This document shows positions 1 to 13,600 of a DNA stretch of 64,000 nucleotides, piece after piece. This stretch comes from Phoronis australis. Its lineage: Eukaryota > Phoronida > Phoronidae. Made by a program: the position numbers and the translations under genes. The notes beneath the pieces are model-generated. The model made no database searches and was not told the DNA's origin. It worked only from the letters and a program-made list of their open reading frames with translations. The DNA lies in contig NMRA01000474.1 in NCBI GenBank assembly GCA_002633005.1, positions 250,001-314,000 of the forward strand. Direction: 5' to 3'. How positions within the stretch are numbered: the stretch's first letter is position 1; every line of letters starts with the position of its first letter.

Positions 1-230
1 GAAAAGCTGACAAACTCCCTGGGGTGATATAGATTATATTATGTTGTTTTTGTGGCATAACTAATAATTTTCAAAAAACAATGAAGGCATGAGTGACATG
101 GCTTAAAATAACCAAGGAAACAATTCTCTTAAATAGAAGCATGCAAAAAGTCATATACTACAACTGCAAGCTTTCAAATATCCGAAACTATGGAAAACCG
201 TGCATTACCAAAATTGAACTCTCCAGTTAC

Positions 231-3127
231 CTGGGTAAATACAGTGGCCCTGTGCACACATAAACATGGGTGAAACTCTTCGTCAGACCTCTGATATATT
301 TCTCCAGTTCGTTCCATGCATGCCGGTTGAAACCTTTGCCTACCTGGAAAATAATATAACACATGGCAGTTTTTCGCCTATTTGACACAAAACAAGATGG
401 ACAAGAGAAAATTTTTATTTTGTCAAATTTCTCTGCAAAAACAAACATCAAACAAGTTTTGATGGTGTATGGTAAAATCTCCTCAAACATGACTTATAAG
501 TCACCTTTACAAATTACACAGGCATTTATCCCTCTCACCTGCAGACACAGCATTTAATACCAATAGACTTTGTGTTTTCAGTGCAATATACCTAATCTGA
601 TGGAAATAATTACACTAGCACTACTTTCTAACAAAGATTTACTCGCAAATAACACGAACATGTCCTTATGAATACGCTTGACTAGCAACTTGGGTGAGGT
701 AGAGATGTCTACCTAGCCTAGTCTTGGTGTAGCAAGATCTGCAAACGCTATTCTCATGGCACAATCATTGGAGCTAAGCTCAGAAAGCTATAGAAAGCAT
801 TATATCTCATACGTTATACAGTAAAGAACAAAGTGTCCAATTCTTTGTAGGTTACAATGACAACAATTGACTAACAAAGGCATGTACACCCCAGAATGTA
901 GATTTGAGAGATATGAGTTTACATTTGTGAGATAAGAGTTATCACCTTCTTTGCAAGGTGGCAGTTGATTGGATACATGATGTACACCTGAGTAGTATCA
1001 TCTTTTGGCTGCCTGAAATACAACCGAAATAAAGAGATTCCACAAATCTTTTATCTGCATCTACCAGAGGTATCAATTTATATACCCACTTTCCCATAAT
1101 GCTTTGCATATCTATGGCATCTCATTCAATTTCATTCATGAGTTACCAGAAGCTGTTCACTCAAATAACATTCAGATCATAGTATACTAAAACCACTTGC
1201 ACGAGAGGTATCATACTGTCTGCAGTATAGTGTCAACGACTGTCAATAGGAGCGCTAAAATACTGGTATTCCGGTTGTCAACAGGGAGCCTAGGGGACAC
1301 GACTGTTTGTTAAATTAATCCTGTTAATTTTTTCCTGAAATATTTCTGGGATTTGAAAATATGTGGGACGATAAATGTTATACTTCTGCACTACAGCAAT
1401 GCGACAGCAAACAAGCAGGGAGTCCGAACCCCGGTCCCTCCGCTGACTCTGCACCACCATGACACTGACTTATAGCCTTGCAGTACCTGAGGAGCAATAT
1501 TGCTCAGAAAGAATGTCTGACCCTGTGCCCTGTTTGAAGCTCTGTGATTGGCTGCAGCAGCAAGGTGACCCCTGTCATATCCACTTCCTGTAAAAAGAAA
1601 AAAATGTGTGAAACTAGAAGACCAGAGCTGTGTTCCATACCTAAGACACCAGATTGTACTTGGAAACAAACCTTTTTTTTGCCTAACTAATGTAAGCATT
1701 GTCAAGTGAATTCAATCCCATGCCACACTCTAACCTCACTGACTACGTACTTCAACAGCGGCCATATTGCTATGTTACACTAGTGAGGTCTTGCGAACTG
1801 GCGAAGCACTCGCCTTTCACTCACGTAATTTAGCAGAGTTTTGCTAGGTCTCCCTTTTCTCACAAGAAACCTAGTCTGTGGAATGCTACAGGGAGTGACC
1901 ACACATACTTTTGACTCCATGTGCCTGAGCCCTATATTAACAATGATCCATTTCTTACTAGTGTTAAACCGTTGCGTGGTTGGCCTCTAACATGTAAGTG
2001 ATTCTGTGGTGTATATTTCACAGCAAGCAAAGAAGGTGAAAGTTCTAAAACACTAATTTTGCAAAGTTATGTGAAGAAATATTAAAGCTCACACATATCC
2101 TATAGACTTGAAACCTTTCATTGGTGCTGTAAAAATTCCACAAAATTTCCCAAGTTTAGAACAATAACTACAATAAGGATCAAAGTCTAATTACTTTGGT
2201 TAAGTCAAACAAACTTTTCTTCACCTACCAAATCTGTTAGATTAGTTTATAATTTCTTACACGTCCACTAAACAACTTTGAACATTTTTAGCACAATAGA
2301 ATATTACACAAAATCCTTTGAATATAAAAAGGCAATTTTAATAGTAATCCCTTCCATTCACACATGAAGAAGTCTTACCATACTTGGTTGAATAGCGACC
2401 CTATTTTATAGCACCTCACCCTAAAATTCTTCGATTTGAGACAAAAATTATTGCTAAATTGACATCAAGGCCTCACTTCCCTGCTACTACTGGGCAAAAA
2501 GTGTATCATAAACGTTGTTTTGCGGCAACAGCAAGTTAATTTTTGAAAACTCATGATTGAAATGCAGCGACCCCTAGAGGTCAGAGTGAGAGAACATGAG
2601 CCTAAAGGCTTCAGTTACACAAAGAGCAAAACATATTCATAATATTGACCTTTGAAGTCTTCATTAGATGAGCGAAAGTAAGGATGTATGGCTTGATCCT
2701 CTTCAAAATCAAACTGGCTACGATCATTGTTCTTGGTGTATTTCACGCTATCTGCTGTTAGACGTTCGAATACCCAATGAGGAACACGCTTTCTTCTGTC
2801 GTACGCCAGGACATGGCCGTCATAAGACAGCAGATTGTCAAGACTCGGGAAGCCGTATTTCATGATTTCGGCAGTATGGTTTACTGGCTCAGAAGATTTG
2901 TAGGTGTCTAATTCCATAGACTCAATATTCCGATTGTGTGAAATGACAGAGGCAGCGAACACAGTTGTTGAATTTTGAACAAAGTGAAAAAGATTGTTCA
3001 GCAAGGAGTTGTCACGTAAGACCAGTGTTTCTTGATCATTCCTGAACTGTTCATACTGGCGGCCGATCCAAGCGCTGGCCCCAGCAGACGTTGCACACAT
3101 AAGTGTTGCTGAAATCCGACGTAGCAT
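231..3127 (-). CDS. ENDOG: Endonuclease G, mitochondrial (5' three exons; 3' end beyond window)
   Basis: EndoG is a DNA/RNA non-specific beta-beta-alpha-metal nuclease of the mitochondrial intermembrane space. Three minus-strand exons join in frame: 3127-2650, 1587-1487 and 343-231 (478, 101 and 113 nt; about 230 residues), with consensus acceptors and GT donors. The first two introns are phase 1 and phase 0, and a donor after 231 leads to an unseen next exon off the left edge. Residues 1-25 are Arg- and Ala-rich with no acidic residue, as in a mitochondrial presequence. The nuclease domain starts near residue 95 with EIMKYGFPS, the usual EndoG opening. It contains the catalytic motif DRGHLAAAANHR, whose codons begin in exon 2 directly after the exon 1 junction. 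This is followed by LSNIAPQ and AWNELEKY, which holds the conserved metal-site Asn, and then VYVCTGPLYLPR. The family then continues for roughly 80 more residues. EXOG is the alternative, but NIAPQVGKGFN and CTGPLYLP favour ENDOG. The gene is divergent from GTF2B. Confidence 0.93.
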
Positions 3128-4670
3128 TTTGCTTTCTGGTTGTTAGGAGGAACTTCAACGAAGAGAGAGCGTATTTACTTTTCACACATATGTAGAAGCC
3201 TGGAACGTGTAAAGAGGAACACAGAGTTAAGGCAGTATAATTAATAGCATGTGGCAAACATATGAACCAAAAGCATTTTGTGGATTGTTTATTCAACCAC
3301 AAAATGTAAATTCGAGAGGTAATGACTAGCAAAACTTATTTAAAATGGCTATAAATCCGCCTTCTATCACATCAAACAACATCACCGCTATGAAATTAGT
3401 CTAAAAATGTTGATAATCAAATTTGGGGCTGGATTACCAGTGGTGGACAATCAAGTTGTTATTGCTTAAGGCCAGACATGTACTACAAATCACCTTTAAT
3501 ACCAAACCATATTGTCATTCTATACACCAAGCACAGTCTCAAAGCGAAGTGCCAGACCTTTGGAAAACCAGAAATCTGAGTTATATGGAACAAAGTGAGA
3601 CCAATTTTATAGGAGCACTGATGAGGAAAAAATAAGACGCCGGAAGGCTTGTTAAAATACTAATAACCTCTTAATTCATTGGTATCCACAAAGTTTGAGG
3701 AAAATGCCAGTATTCAAAATTTGAGTACATTTTTGTAACAATTGCTATACACACTCTGGACAGAAAGTAATAGTTCAAAGTACATGAGTGTCCTTAGACT
3801 CAGGACCACAACATTGATTAGCTTATTCCCCACCATGCCCAGCCGGCAGAACACAAAAATTAAGCTAGCATAAAGTGTACGGTTAAAAGATGCCTTGTAG
3901 TTGTGCTTCTTTAAGTACCCAGTGCTTCAAAGCGCCATCTCCCCGTCACCAAAAATTTATTTAAACCACTTACCATTAAAAGGCAATTAGCTTACTCTAG
4001 TACTTCGCACTTTAAGTTATATCCCATTTTGAAATAGGTTAGCGAGCAACTTCTACTCATAAATAACGTACCCGGCGTTATTCGGTGACTGTCTAATCTC
4101 CAAATTTTAGACTGATATGTCTGATAAGTTCCTGCAATAACAGTAACATAAAATTCGATCTGAAAGTTAGAAAACTGACCAAGCAGGCAAGCTGTCCTCT
4201 TTGTGTTAGTCAATGAAGGGTAGGCCTAATTGAATGATGTTGTCAGAGTTCAGAACACAAAATGAAACGTACTCGAAACGACATAAATTGTTATTAAAAG
4301 CTTCCGTACGCGCTGAAACTATGAATTCCCCAAAAAACATCGAGTCACCACTCAATATTCCCCAATGGTATTTTGAGCAATCATCCGGCTCGTCTGAGCA
4401 TGCTCTTATTTCACACACTTCCGCCAGAGGACACTGCTGTTGTTTCGTTTCTTGGAATATTTGAAAGGGTTTCTCTTTGAAAATATGAGTCAACACTGCA
4501 GGCTGACCTCAAGGACCAACCAATCAACCAAAAATGAGGTAAGGCTGTAAAATTATTTCGATAGCTTGCGCACTACTGCCAGGAAACGGGTGAAACGAGG
4601 GGAAATTCTGACTAGAAAAAGAAAGAGGAGATTCTCTTGCCTCGTTTTCAATCTAGAATTGTCAGCAAAT
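3128..4670. promoter_or_regulatory. Shared upstream interval between divergent ENDOG and GTF2B
   Basis: This interval of about 1.5 kb separates the ENDOG start codon (minus) from the GTF2B start codon (plus), so it must hold both promoters and any 5' UTR exons. I see no clear TATA box next to either start. A 96-codon minus-strand ORF (4496-4206) and a 76-codon ORF opposite it occupy the same bases and resemble no family I know; I treat them as chance. Conservation of the pair as a bidirectional unit would need a comparison with related genomes. Confidence 0.4.
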
Positions 4671-7600
4671 ATGGCGTCCACCAGCAGCGATAACCGGTGA
4701 GAGTGTTGTCTTTTAATCATGGTGCAAGTTTATGTGTTCAGAAACATTTTGGTGTTGTTTTTGTAGCTTTAGCATGCAAAGTGTCTGTTTATTACTTTAA
4801 GACCGTTGAAGCTTTAGACTAGAATAGCCCCCAGAACATTCGACTTCGTCAGCAAGCTATCTCATCTGACATCGTCATCAGCTGCCTTTCTGAACTGTTG
4901 AAGTAACGTCGGTGCCTCCATTTGGCCATTTTGGGGCATCTGCTTTCTGTCTGCCTTATCTGTAAACGACCTAGCTATGTTGAAGGATCTCTGAAGTGAC
5001 GTCTACTGTGTATATTTATCTTTTTTAAACCTGTTATAGTTGTTCTCGTTTTTGTTGATCTTATACACTAATACAGTAACATAATAATACTCTGAACTGG
5101 AGTATGGACATTTGAACCAAGAAGAATAGTGACGCAGCTGATTTGTGAATTATTTTGGAAGTTATATTCACAGGTAGCCTCAGCAGGCGTCTTTATACAG
5201 TGACCACCCTCTCTAGTTGGCCCCAACTTACTAGAGACGGTGAAACTCCTAGGCTGAAGCTGCGTATGCTGGAAGATTTTCGGCAAATTATGCCTTACAC
5301 TGATTAAAACATCAAAGTGTCATTGTTATAACTACCTTTTGTGCATTGAGGGTAACCTTTAAGGAGGCCACCGATGTCTAATTCCTTCCAACTCGAACAT
5401 ATACTCCCATAAACTTTTTCTTTGCTCAGTTGCCCAAATCAGGAACTGGCCAATTTTACCCTGCACGCACACCTATTTTTACCGTGCTTGCCAGGAGCGC
5501 ACGCAATGTTAAAAATGGCCAGTTTGGGCAACTAAATGAAGGACTGCTTGAAGAAAAAGTTCAATTACGGGAGTATTTGTTCAAGTTGAAAGATATCGAC
5601 GGCCTTCTAAGGTGTCCCTCTATGTCCAAAAGGTACTCATAACAACGTGACTTTGATGTTTTAATCAGTGTGAGGCATAATTTGCCAAAATGCCTCTGGC
5701 GTATGAAGCTAGCTGCTATTCTAGTTGGAGTTTCACCGTTTCTACTGCGGCCAGCTAGAGACGGTGGTCACTGTCTATCACAGCTACAAGCATCCTCAGC
5801 TTCTGCCAATACACTGTACTTAGTACTATATATAGTGTATTAGCGATGGCCAGAAGTCGAGGATGTCTGTGGTTGTAGAGAGCTGTAGCCAAGAGGCTCA
5901 GCTCTAATGAAATTCTACACTTTCAATGTATGGACTTCCAATCATGTTAGAGGGTTGGTTTACCGACTATGAAAGTTGAAATTGGGAAAATTTTGAATGA
6001 TTATAAACAAGGACAGTTGAAGATTACCAGATTAAGGAGTTAGTGCTAGCTCATTGTCATGAGAGTTAACAACACCAGCATTGCAGGAAGTGGTGCTGTT
6101 TAGATTGAAAAATTAAATGTTGTTTTTGTTTATAAGATTGCCAATAGTCAAAAAAAGACATTAAAAGTTGGTCAAAAATTATTATTTTATTAACTTTTGA
6201 ATACCTCATGGGTTAACACAACTAGTACGACCATTAAAGCTGTGTGTTGAAATCTCCTTCCAGAATGGTAGTGAGGCGGCCTGCTATGGTGAGTTGCCCA
6301 AGTCATCCGGACGCCAACCTGATTGAAGACTATCACGCCGGCGACCTCATTTGTCCAGAATGCGGACTAGTTGTTGGTGATAGGTGATGTCTTTTTGTTA
6401 TGAGATCAGTTTTCAGGAGAAGTTAATTAATTTTGTTGGAATTCCTCTTAGTTACGTAGTCAAAGTAAGGAATCTAAACAAAAAGTTGTAGCACTAAATT
6501 ATTTTGAAAATGAACCTTTGAGCTTTTCATGTAAAGTAGAGGTTTTGGTTTTTGACAGTCGAGATGTCGAGCTCAAAGACCTTAAAATATCGCAGACACT
6601 CTTTTGTAGCTAATAGACCAAACAGAATTTACTACCATGTTAGGAAAAAATATGATCCGTGGAAGTTACAGCTGTCTCCATGGAAAATTGTGATTTTTTC
6701 GAAAAAACATGATCGTTCGATAGGAATCGTTCCAGCACCACTTTTGTTCATGTTTCCCCGATTATCAAGGATCAAAAAATATAGGGTTTTACGTACTGAT
6801 AATCACTATTTCAAAAGATATTAAACAAAACGTGGCCCTTGGTAATGAAGATAGTGACCTTCATAGAATTATATTTTATTTGCAGGGTGATTGACGTAGG
6901 CTCAGAATGGAGAACATTCAGTAATGACAAGAATACCAAAGATGCATCACGTGTCGGTGGTCCGGAGGTGAGATCATCTTGTGCTTTGTGTTCATCAAAA
7001 CTTAATCTGATGTTTGTTAGTGAGGGAACATGTATCCCAGGCAACAAACACAGTGTGTTTTGTCAAACAATCCAATGTTTGGTTTAGACCACTTGCCATA
7101 AAGAACTGTCATTACCTAACTCTGATAACAAGTGGTTTCTGGGTTTCACCAGGACTTGGAATTTTCTTCTTTTAAGAGGATTTCCTCTTTTTTAGTTTCG
7201 ATTTCCTCTTTGATATTTGATTTCCAGTTTCTGCTTTTTTGTCCCTTTTATCATTGTTTTGACATTATTCACGCAAAAACATTTATTTCAGTTAAATTTA
7301 ACAACACAAAAAATATTTCTATCGCACAAGCCTATTTATTTGGAAAATTTTCCACTTCTTTCATCATTAGTCAGTCCAAGCTGCATGTCATACTGCTGAC
7401 TGTTGATTATTCCGTGAGACGATGCTTGGCGCGTAAAATTGTAAAGTCATGTCTTGAGCCAGAACAAAGGTCACTGGCCAGTTCTTTCCAAGTCTAGAAA
7501 TCACATTGCCTTTGACTAAGAAATGATAGACCAATTTCATGATGACCCAAGTCAAATAATAGGTTTTGTAATTAATGGCAGCTCTTTAGCTCTTTTAAAA

Positions 7601-10600
7601 GCCAATCAGTTTACAGATATCGCGTTTGTCTAAAAATAGATAACATATTATGTGCGTATGGGCTATGAAATAAATTTCAATGTACACTGAACTCAAAATT
7701 TAACTTTCAAGCTCACCACTGCATTGTCACGTGACGTTTGTGGCATACCACATGTAATATACTTAGTACACATTTGTTTATATTTCCTTCTAAAACATGT
7801 TGGAATATTTTATTACAAAACAGAGTTACAAGCTTTAACTCTTTTGCCATAATGCTTTTCGCAGATTGCACAACAATGTTCTCCTTCCGTGCATTCATAC
7901 TGGTTGCGGCATGATATATAAAATGTTCTCCTTCCGTGCATTCATACTCGGTGCTGCACGATATCTAAAATGTTCTGCTCCTTGTCTGGAAATCTTGAGC
8001 CATGTTTGAAAAGTTCTGAGTCATGTGTTAACATTTCGCGCCAGGTTTGAAAGCTTGATTTTTTCTGCTTACAAGACAAATGTGGTGCATAGCATTTATT
8101 CTGCTGCTGAAATGATAGTGGGGTGCTTGTCACGTGAAAATAATGCATAACAACTGATTTTGTGAATTAACAGAAAGGGAGGTAGACACAGAAGCGCGAA
8201 GCGCAATTTACACCATTTTCAAAATTTTGCTCAGGACGTACTGTGTTCAAACTCTTTAATTTCGCAACATGATTCGATGCAGATTGATTTGGCTTTGTTT
8301 GGTTTGTTGTAAAGATATATTCGTAACGTGTTCTCATGCTGTGTCTATTGCATGTTTCAGAACACATTACTGGAGGGTGGTGACCTCTCCACAATGATAG
8401 CCAGCGGACCAGGGTTTGAGAACAGAGACGAGGAGGGACGGACTATTTACAAGAACAGGCGGAATGTGAGTCGGAGTTGTACACTATGGCAGCAACTTTT
8501 TGACTTCGAAAGGGAAACCATCTGTTTTTGAGCAAGGGTTGTAATTTTCTTTCTTTTTTCATCATGTTCTTTCATTAATTTGACTTCTTTCTTGCAAAAA
8601 CACGCTTCTTGTAGGTATGTTTTACAAAACAAAAAATACTTCTATCACATAAGTCTATTTATTTGGGGAACCATGTCACCTGGAAAATTATTTTCCTCTT
8701 TTGTGTGATTGGTCATTGCAGGCCCTGTTTGAGGTTACCGTTACCAAGGATTCAAATCCCTGTTGGTCTTTATGGCATTGGGTACTGCTCCCCTGGCCCT
8801 GCTTAGCGATGGAAATGCTTACTTTAACGACCCTGCAAAAAACCCACATCTTGTTGTGCGTGCCTTCTTTTGAGTTGAGCAAGCACATTGACTATGACAG
8901 TCTGTGTTAAGGAAAAAGTCATTGTGTTTGCTAATCAGATCTGAATGCGCTCACAAGCAGATGCGAGCCTATCGCTGGGTCAGTGGTCACTTTATGATTT
9001 TTACAAGGGCAAGGGGAACACTAGTTTATTTCTGAAAGTGTAACCAGGGATAAAAAATATTATCTTTCCTCCACTCCTGGGGTTTCTTGTTTAAATAACA
9101 TTTTTACACCCTTACAATTCATGCACAAAGTTTGCGTCCCACAGTCAAAAGTGCACAGCCTGAGCTTACAAAGAGTGTGTCTTTTATCATCGTACATCCC
9201 AGCCTCGTAAATAGTGTGTCTATTATCAGTGTACAGCCCGGACTCAACTCACCTAGAGTATGTCTATTGTCAACGCACATCCCAGCCTCATAAATACTGT
9301 GTCTGTTACCAGTGCCTGGACTCAAAAAGAGTGTGTCTTTTATCGTTGCACATGTCAGCATCATAAATAGTGTGTCTATTGTGGGTGTGCACCCTGGACT
9401 CATAAAAGGGGTGTCTATTATCAATGAACGTGGCGGGCTTCCAAGTAGTACGAAACAGTTGGATTGTCGTGGCAAATCTTGTTTTGGTTCGATCTTGAAT
9501 TTGTTGAAAGAAATAATTCATGGAACAAGACAAGGCAATACTAACCGTTTGCTGTAACTTCATTTTGTCCAAATACACTGTCTTGTAAATAGCAGAATAG
9601 TGAGATATGTTCTAAAATACTGTTCATGGCTATGTATGTTATATATTTTTGTATGTTAATTACATGGAAAGTGCATGCCAAGGGGCAAATTAATTTCAGA
9701 ATATCGTTCCCCCATAAGAGAGAATAAGGAATTAACAGCAAGGAAAGTTAATAATTTGTCTCAATGATTTGTAATTTGAATTTTCCACTCAGAATAGTTA
9801 TTACTTAGCTGTTAACAGAATCGGCTCTCATGATAGGGAAATCTGTATTTTGCCGGATTATTTTCGTCATGTACTGTAGGTGGCGTACTTTTGTGGCCGC
9901 AGATGAAAGAAAATGTTGTCAGAAATTCAATTTCCTTTTTTAGATCAGCAGCACAGATAGAACTCTATTGAATGCATTCCGGGAGATCACCCAAATGGCT
10001 GACAGACTGAATTTACCAAAAATGATTGCAGTAAGTGTCGACATTTTGAGTGTATGACTTTACGCTGGTAGAAGAAGCAGCCGCTCACGTAATGAAAGTC
10101 ATGTGACTGATAGTGACAGGGGAGTTAACTGTCAAAAGAGATTAGACAGTTGGGAGAATTGACTAACAAGAGAGATTTCACAGTCGAGTAAATTGTCAAG
10201 AGAAATTTGCAATGAATGAATTTTTTGAAAATATACACTCGTACACATGATAGGCTAATATGCTAAATATACAGTCGTACACATGATAGGCTGATATGCA
10301 AAATATACACTCGTACACATGATAGGCTAATGTGCAAAATATACACTAGTACACATGACAGGCTAATATGCAAAATATTGGAAATTGCGCGTGATTGGTT
10401 AGCATTAAGTTTTTGTGTTTCAGTGCTGTTTGTGATTGGCTAGAATAATTGTACTTGACCGGCTCTTGTAATTGTGTGTGCTCTAATTGGATACGCGTAT
10501 AGGGTCTTATAAAATTGCATCACGTGACCTAGTTTTTGTGGGACTGAGGTATATACTGTATTCGTACACTGTGCTAGAGTCGGAATATCACAACCATGTA

Positions 10601-13600
10601 ATAGCAAGTCTGGTTTTATCTCCGTGTTCAGCTGGTGGTGCCAATGCTGCAGTGGACTCGTCTGGAGTATCTGCTGTAAGTGTAGATGGTACCTCGGTCT
10701 CGAGTCCTGATCGGGACAGAAATCAATTACTCGGTCACGCGATGCCACCATATATGACCCTGTAAAGGTATGCGTGGAATGCGATTGGTATTTTTGAGTT
10801 TCCACATCTGATTATTTACCAATATTCCTAGGATCGTGCCAATACATTGTTCAAGCAGGTCAATGACACCAAATCACTGAAGGGCCGCAGTAACGACGCC
10901 AAAGCTTCAGCGTGTATATACATAGCTTGTCGGCAGGAGGCTGTACCCAGAACGTTCAAGGGTTCGTACTGCTAATTAGTGTATAATTTCATTATTCAGA
11001 TTCAATTGCGGAAACACGATATATTTTCAAAAGTCGACATTAGTTGTTGCAACAATGTCCTCTCCTTACATCTCAGAGGCCATCGGTGTGATCTTACAAT
11101 TGGCGGCTTGTCTCTGTGCGCATGAAATAAGGCTCTGATGATGTCCAGGCCAGAATTGTTTAGTCTTATGGTCTGTATAGCTTTCTGCCTGGGTCCGTAG
11201 GGTAAAGCTTGCAAAGAAGTCAGACAAAAATTAAACTTAAAATCAAGGAAAATTGGCTGTAATGTTTATGCTTCAAAATTTTCCCGATTTTCAATTGGAA
11301 AAAACAATTTCTAACCGTTGAGAATTTAAGTTTCCACGTTCCCAGGAAGTGCACATTATTTGTTTGATTGATTCTTTACAATGAAATTCACACCTTGCAC
11401 GTAGTGCGTATGGTACATATTACCACATAGATATATCTAGTTTGCTGACTGGTGGCCTCTATACATTTCAGAAGTCTGTGGTGTCTCCAAAGTGTCCAAG
11501 AGAGACATTGGCCGAGTTTTCAAATTAATTCTCAAGACCCTAGAGACTAGTGTGGAACTAATTACAACAGGCGACTTCATGGTAAGTAAAACTGTGGGTA
11601 GAGTGTTGCAATTAAGCGCACTGTTTAGTGGCCCAGTGGAAATTTATTTAATGGGCAAAACTATCTACAAAGACAACCGTTGAGTTATTTTTAGTTCATT
11701 ACTGACACTGGATGTACAGCAATAGTCACTTACTGGGCACTGCGTTTTAAGAACCAGTTTGATGCCTGTTATTGAATGGAGGAAACTGGTTCTCAAAATG
11801 CAGGACTTCTTTATGTGACTATCACCGGCTGTACCGTTCACACAACATTTGGACTGTCTTAGTAGTGCGATCATATATTAAAAAACTGAAATGTGCAATT
11901 TTTTGTGCAAAATTCAAGCTGTGTTTCTTTTCGGACTGAGGAAACACTGTTGTGAGGGTAATTGTCTGTCTGAATGCACGTGCCCCTTTGTGGACATTAG
12001 CTTTAAAAATTGACAGAACATAACGCACTCCATTAAACTGGAGACATTCTGATGAGCTGATAATGTCCTCATTCATTGTTTAAGTGTCAAGTTTGATTGT
12101 TGGCATGACGATTGTTGGCATGACGATTGTTGGCATGACGTCAACAACAGTGTTCAACAAGCGTAGCGTTACATGTAATGGGATGACAGCACTGTTATTT
12201 TGGTCTAACAAATTATTACTAACATAATTTCATTAACCGTAGCCCAAAATCACTGGAAGTTAACTTTCATGACACCGCGTTCAACAATAGAGTAACTAGC
12301 TGTCCACTTGTGTATTGCGACAAACCAGATCAGTGTTCACTCAAAATTTAGTCAACTGTTGAACCAGACAGGTTCTTCTGTGATCCGTTCTCTTTGCCAA
12401 ATTGTGCCTACGATATTCTTACAGCTCGTACTCTTATGACCTCTCTGTTGTGTATTTGTGTTTAGCAGTGTTGCCATGTGTGCGTATAATGCTGTTCTCT
12501 CCTTTCAGTCCCGGTTTTGCTCGAATCTCAGCCTTCCCAACAGTGTCCAGAAGGTTGCCACATATATTGCAAAGAAAGCGGTTGACCTTGACCTTGTTTC
12601 CGGGTAAGTGTTGCATTGGATTGTTGGAGTTAGTGCGTATTGTTAGTGTGTGCTGTTACTGTATAATTACTTTGTAATTACTGCATTATGTTATGTGCTG
12701 CTGTTGTATAGTGTTACTTATATTGTTGACCTATACTGTATACTGTTGACCTATACTGTATACTGTTGACCTATACTGTATACTGTTGCTATAGGCTGTG
12801 GATGTATAACTTTACTATATACTGCTGCTGTATATTGCTGGTGTATGCTGTTTTTATGTGATGATACTGTATATTTTTGCTAACTGTAGTTGCTGCAAAA
12901 AAAGCAAAACTTTGAAATTGTTTGTTCACCACATTTATTGAAACTTTAATTTCTGTTCTGAAGTAGCAATCTGAAGGGAAACCAATATTTTAACGCATGC
13001 TTCTTTAGTGTTGATGCCGATAAAAAAATCCATTTTTGTAGTATGTGCCTAAAAGTTGTTACTCTGGGAATGAAGCTGTCCATTGAATTGTAATTTTCAC
13101 TTGAATCCTAATTTTCTTAGAGAGGCCTGAATGACGCCATGAATTGTACAAAATGTGCAAAAATCTGTTAGATTGCATTGTGTAAAGTTCTCAAAAACAA
13201 CGCAGTTAAAATATCAGGATAGTCCATAATTTCCAATATTCTCAATTACAATAATATTGACTTTGATGAGGTGACTGCGCGTAGCATTTATTGCTCTTTT
13301 TTGCAGACGTAGTCCCATATCTGTTGCCGCTGCAGCCATCTTCATGGCTACACAGGCCTCAGCTGATAAACGAACAGAAAAAGGTATGTGTCAGGCTTGG
13401 ATAATGGATTTTTAGTAAGTGTAAAAGATGATTGTTTTGGGGGAAAATGGTAAAATTAAAATCTTCTGGCTGTAACCGCAGCTCTTCAGTGGTTCTTCTA
13501 AAACTTTTGTAATTTTTAGTTAAACATTTTCATACTACAGACGTATTTATCTTTTGTACCTCTGATATTCCTTGATTGCGTCAAGAAAGGTTTTTTACCA

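Noticed and set aside
4206-4496. 96-codon minus-strand ORF upstream of ENDOG
   Set aside because: No similarity to any family I know, an overlapping ORF on the other strand, and a position in the promoter interval; most likely chance.
7132-7497. 121-codon plus-strand ORF in GTF2B intron 3
   Set aside because: T-rich, low-complexity translation overlapping a dispersed repeat; lies between two well-supported TFIIB exons.
9119-9475. 118-codon minus-strand ORF with repeated IDTLF
   Set aside because: It is the translation of the ~39-bp minisatellite in GTF2B intron 4.
10229-10378. CRISPR-like array of 36-bp repeats
   Set aside because: Units are directly abutting with no spacers, in an intron of a eukaryotic gene; it is a minisatellite.
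10440-10805. 121-codon minus-strand ORF opposite GTF2B intron 5
   Set aside because: No recognisable domain, no splice support, and an ORF on the other strand over the same bases.
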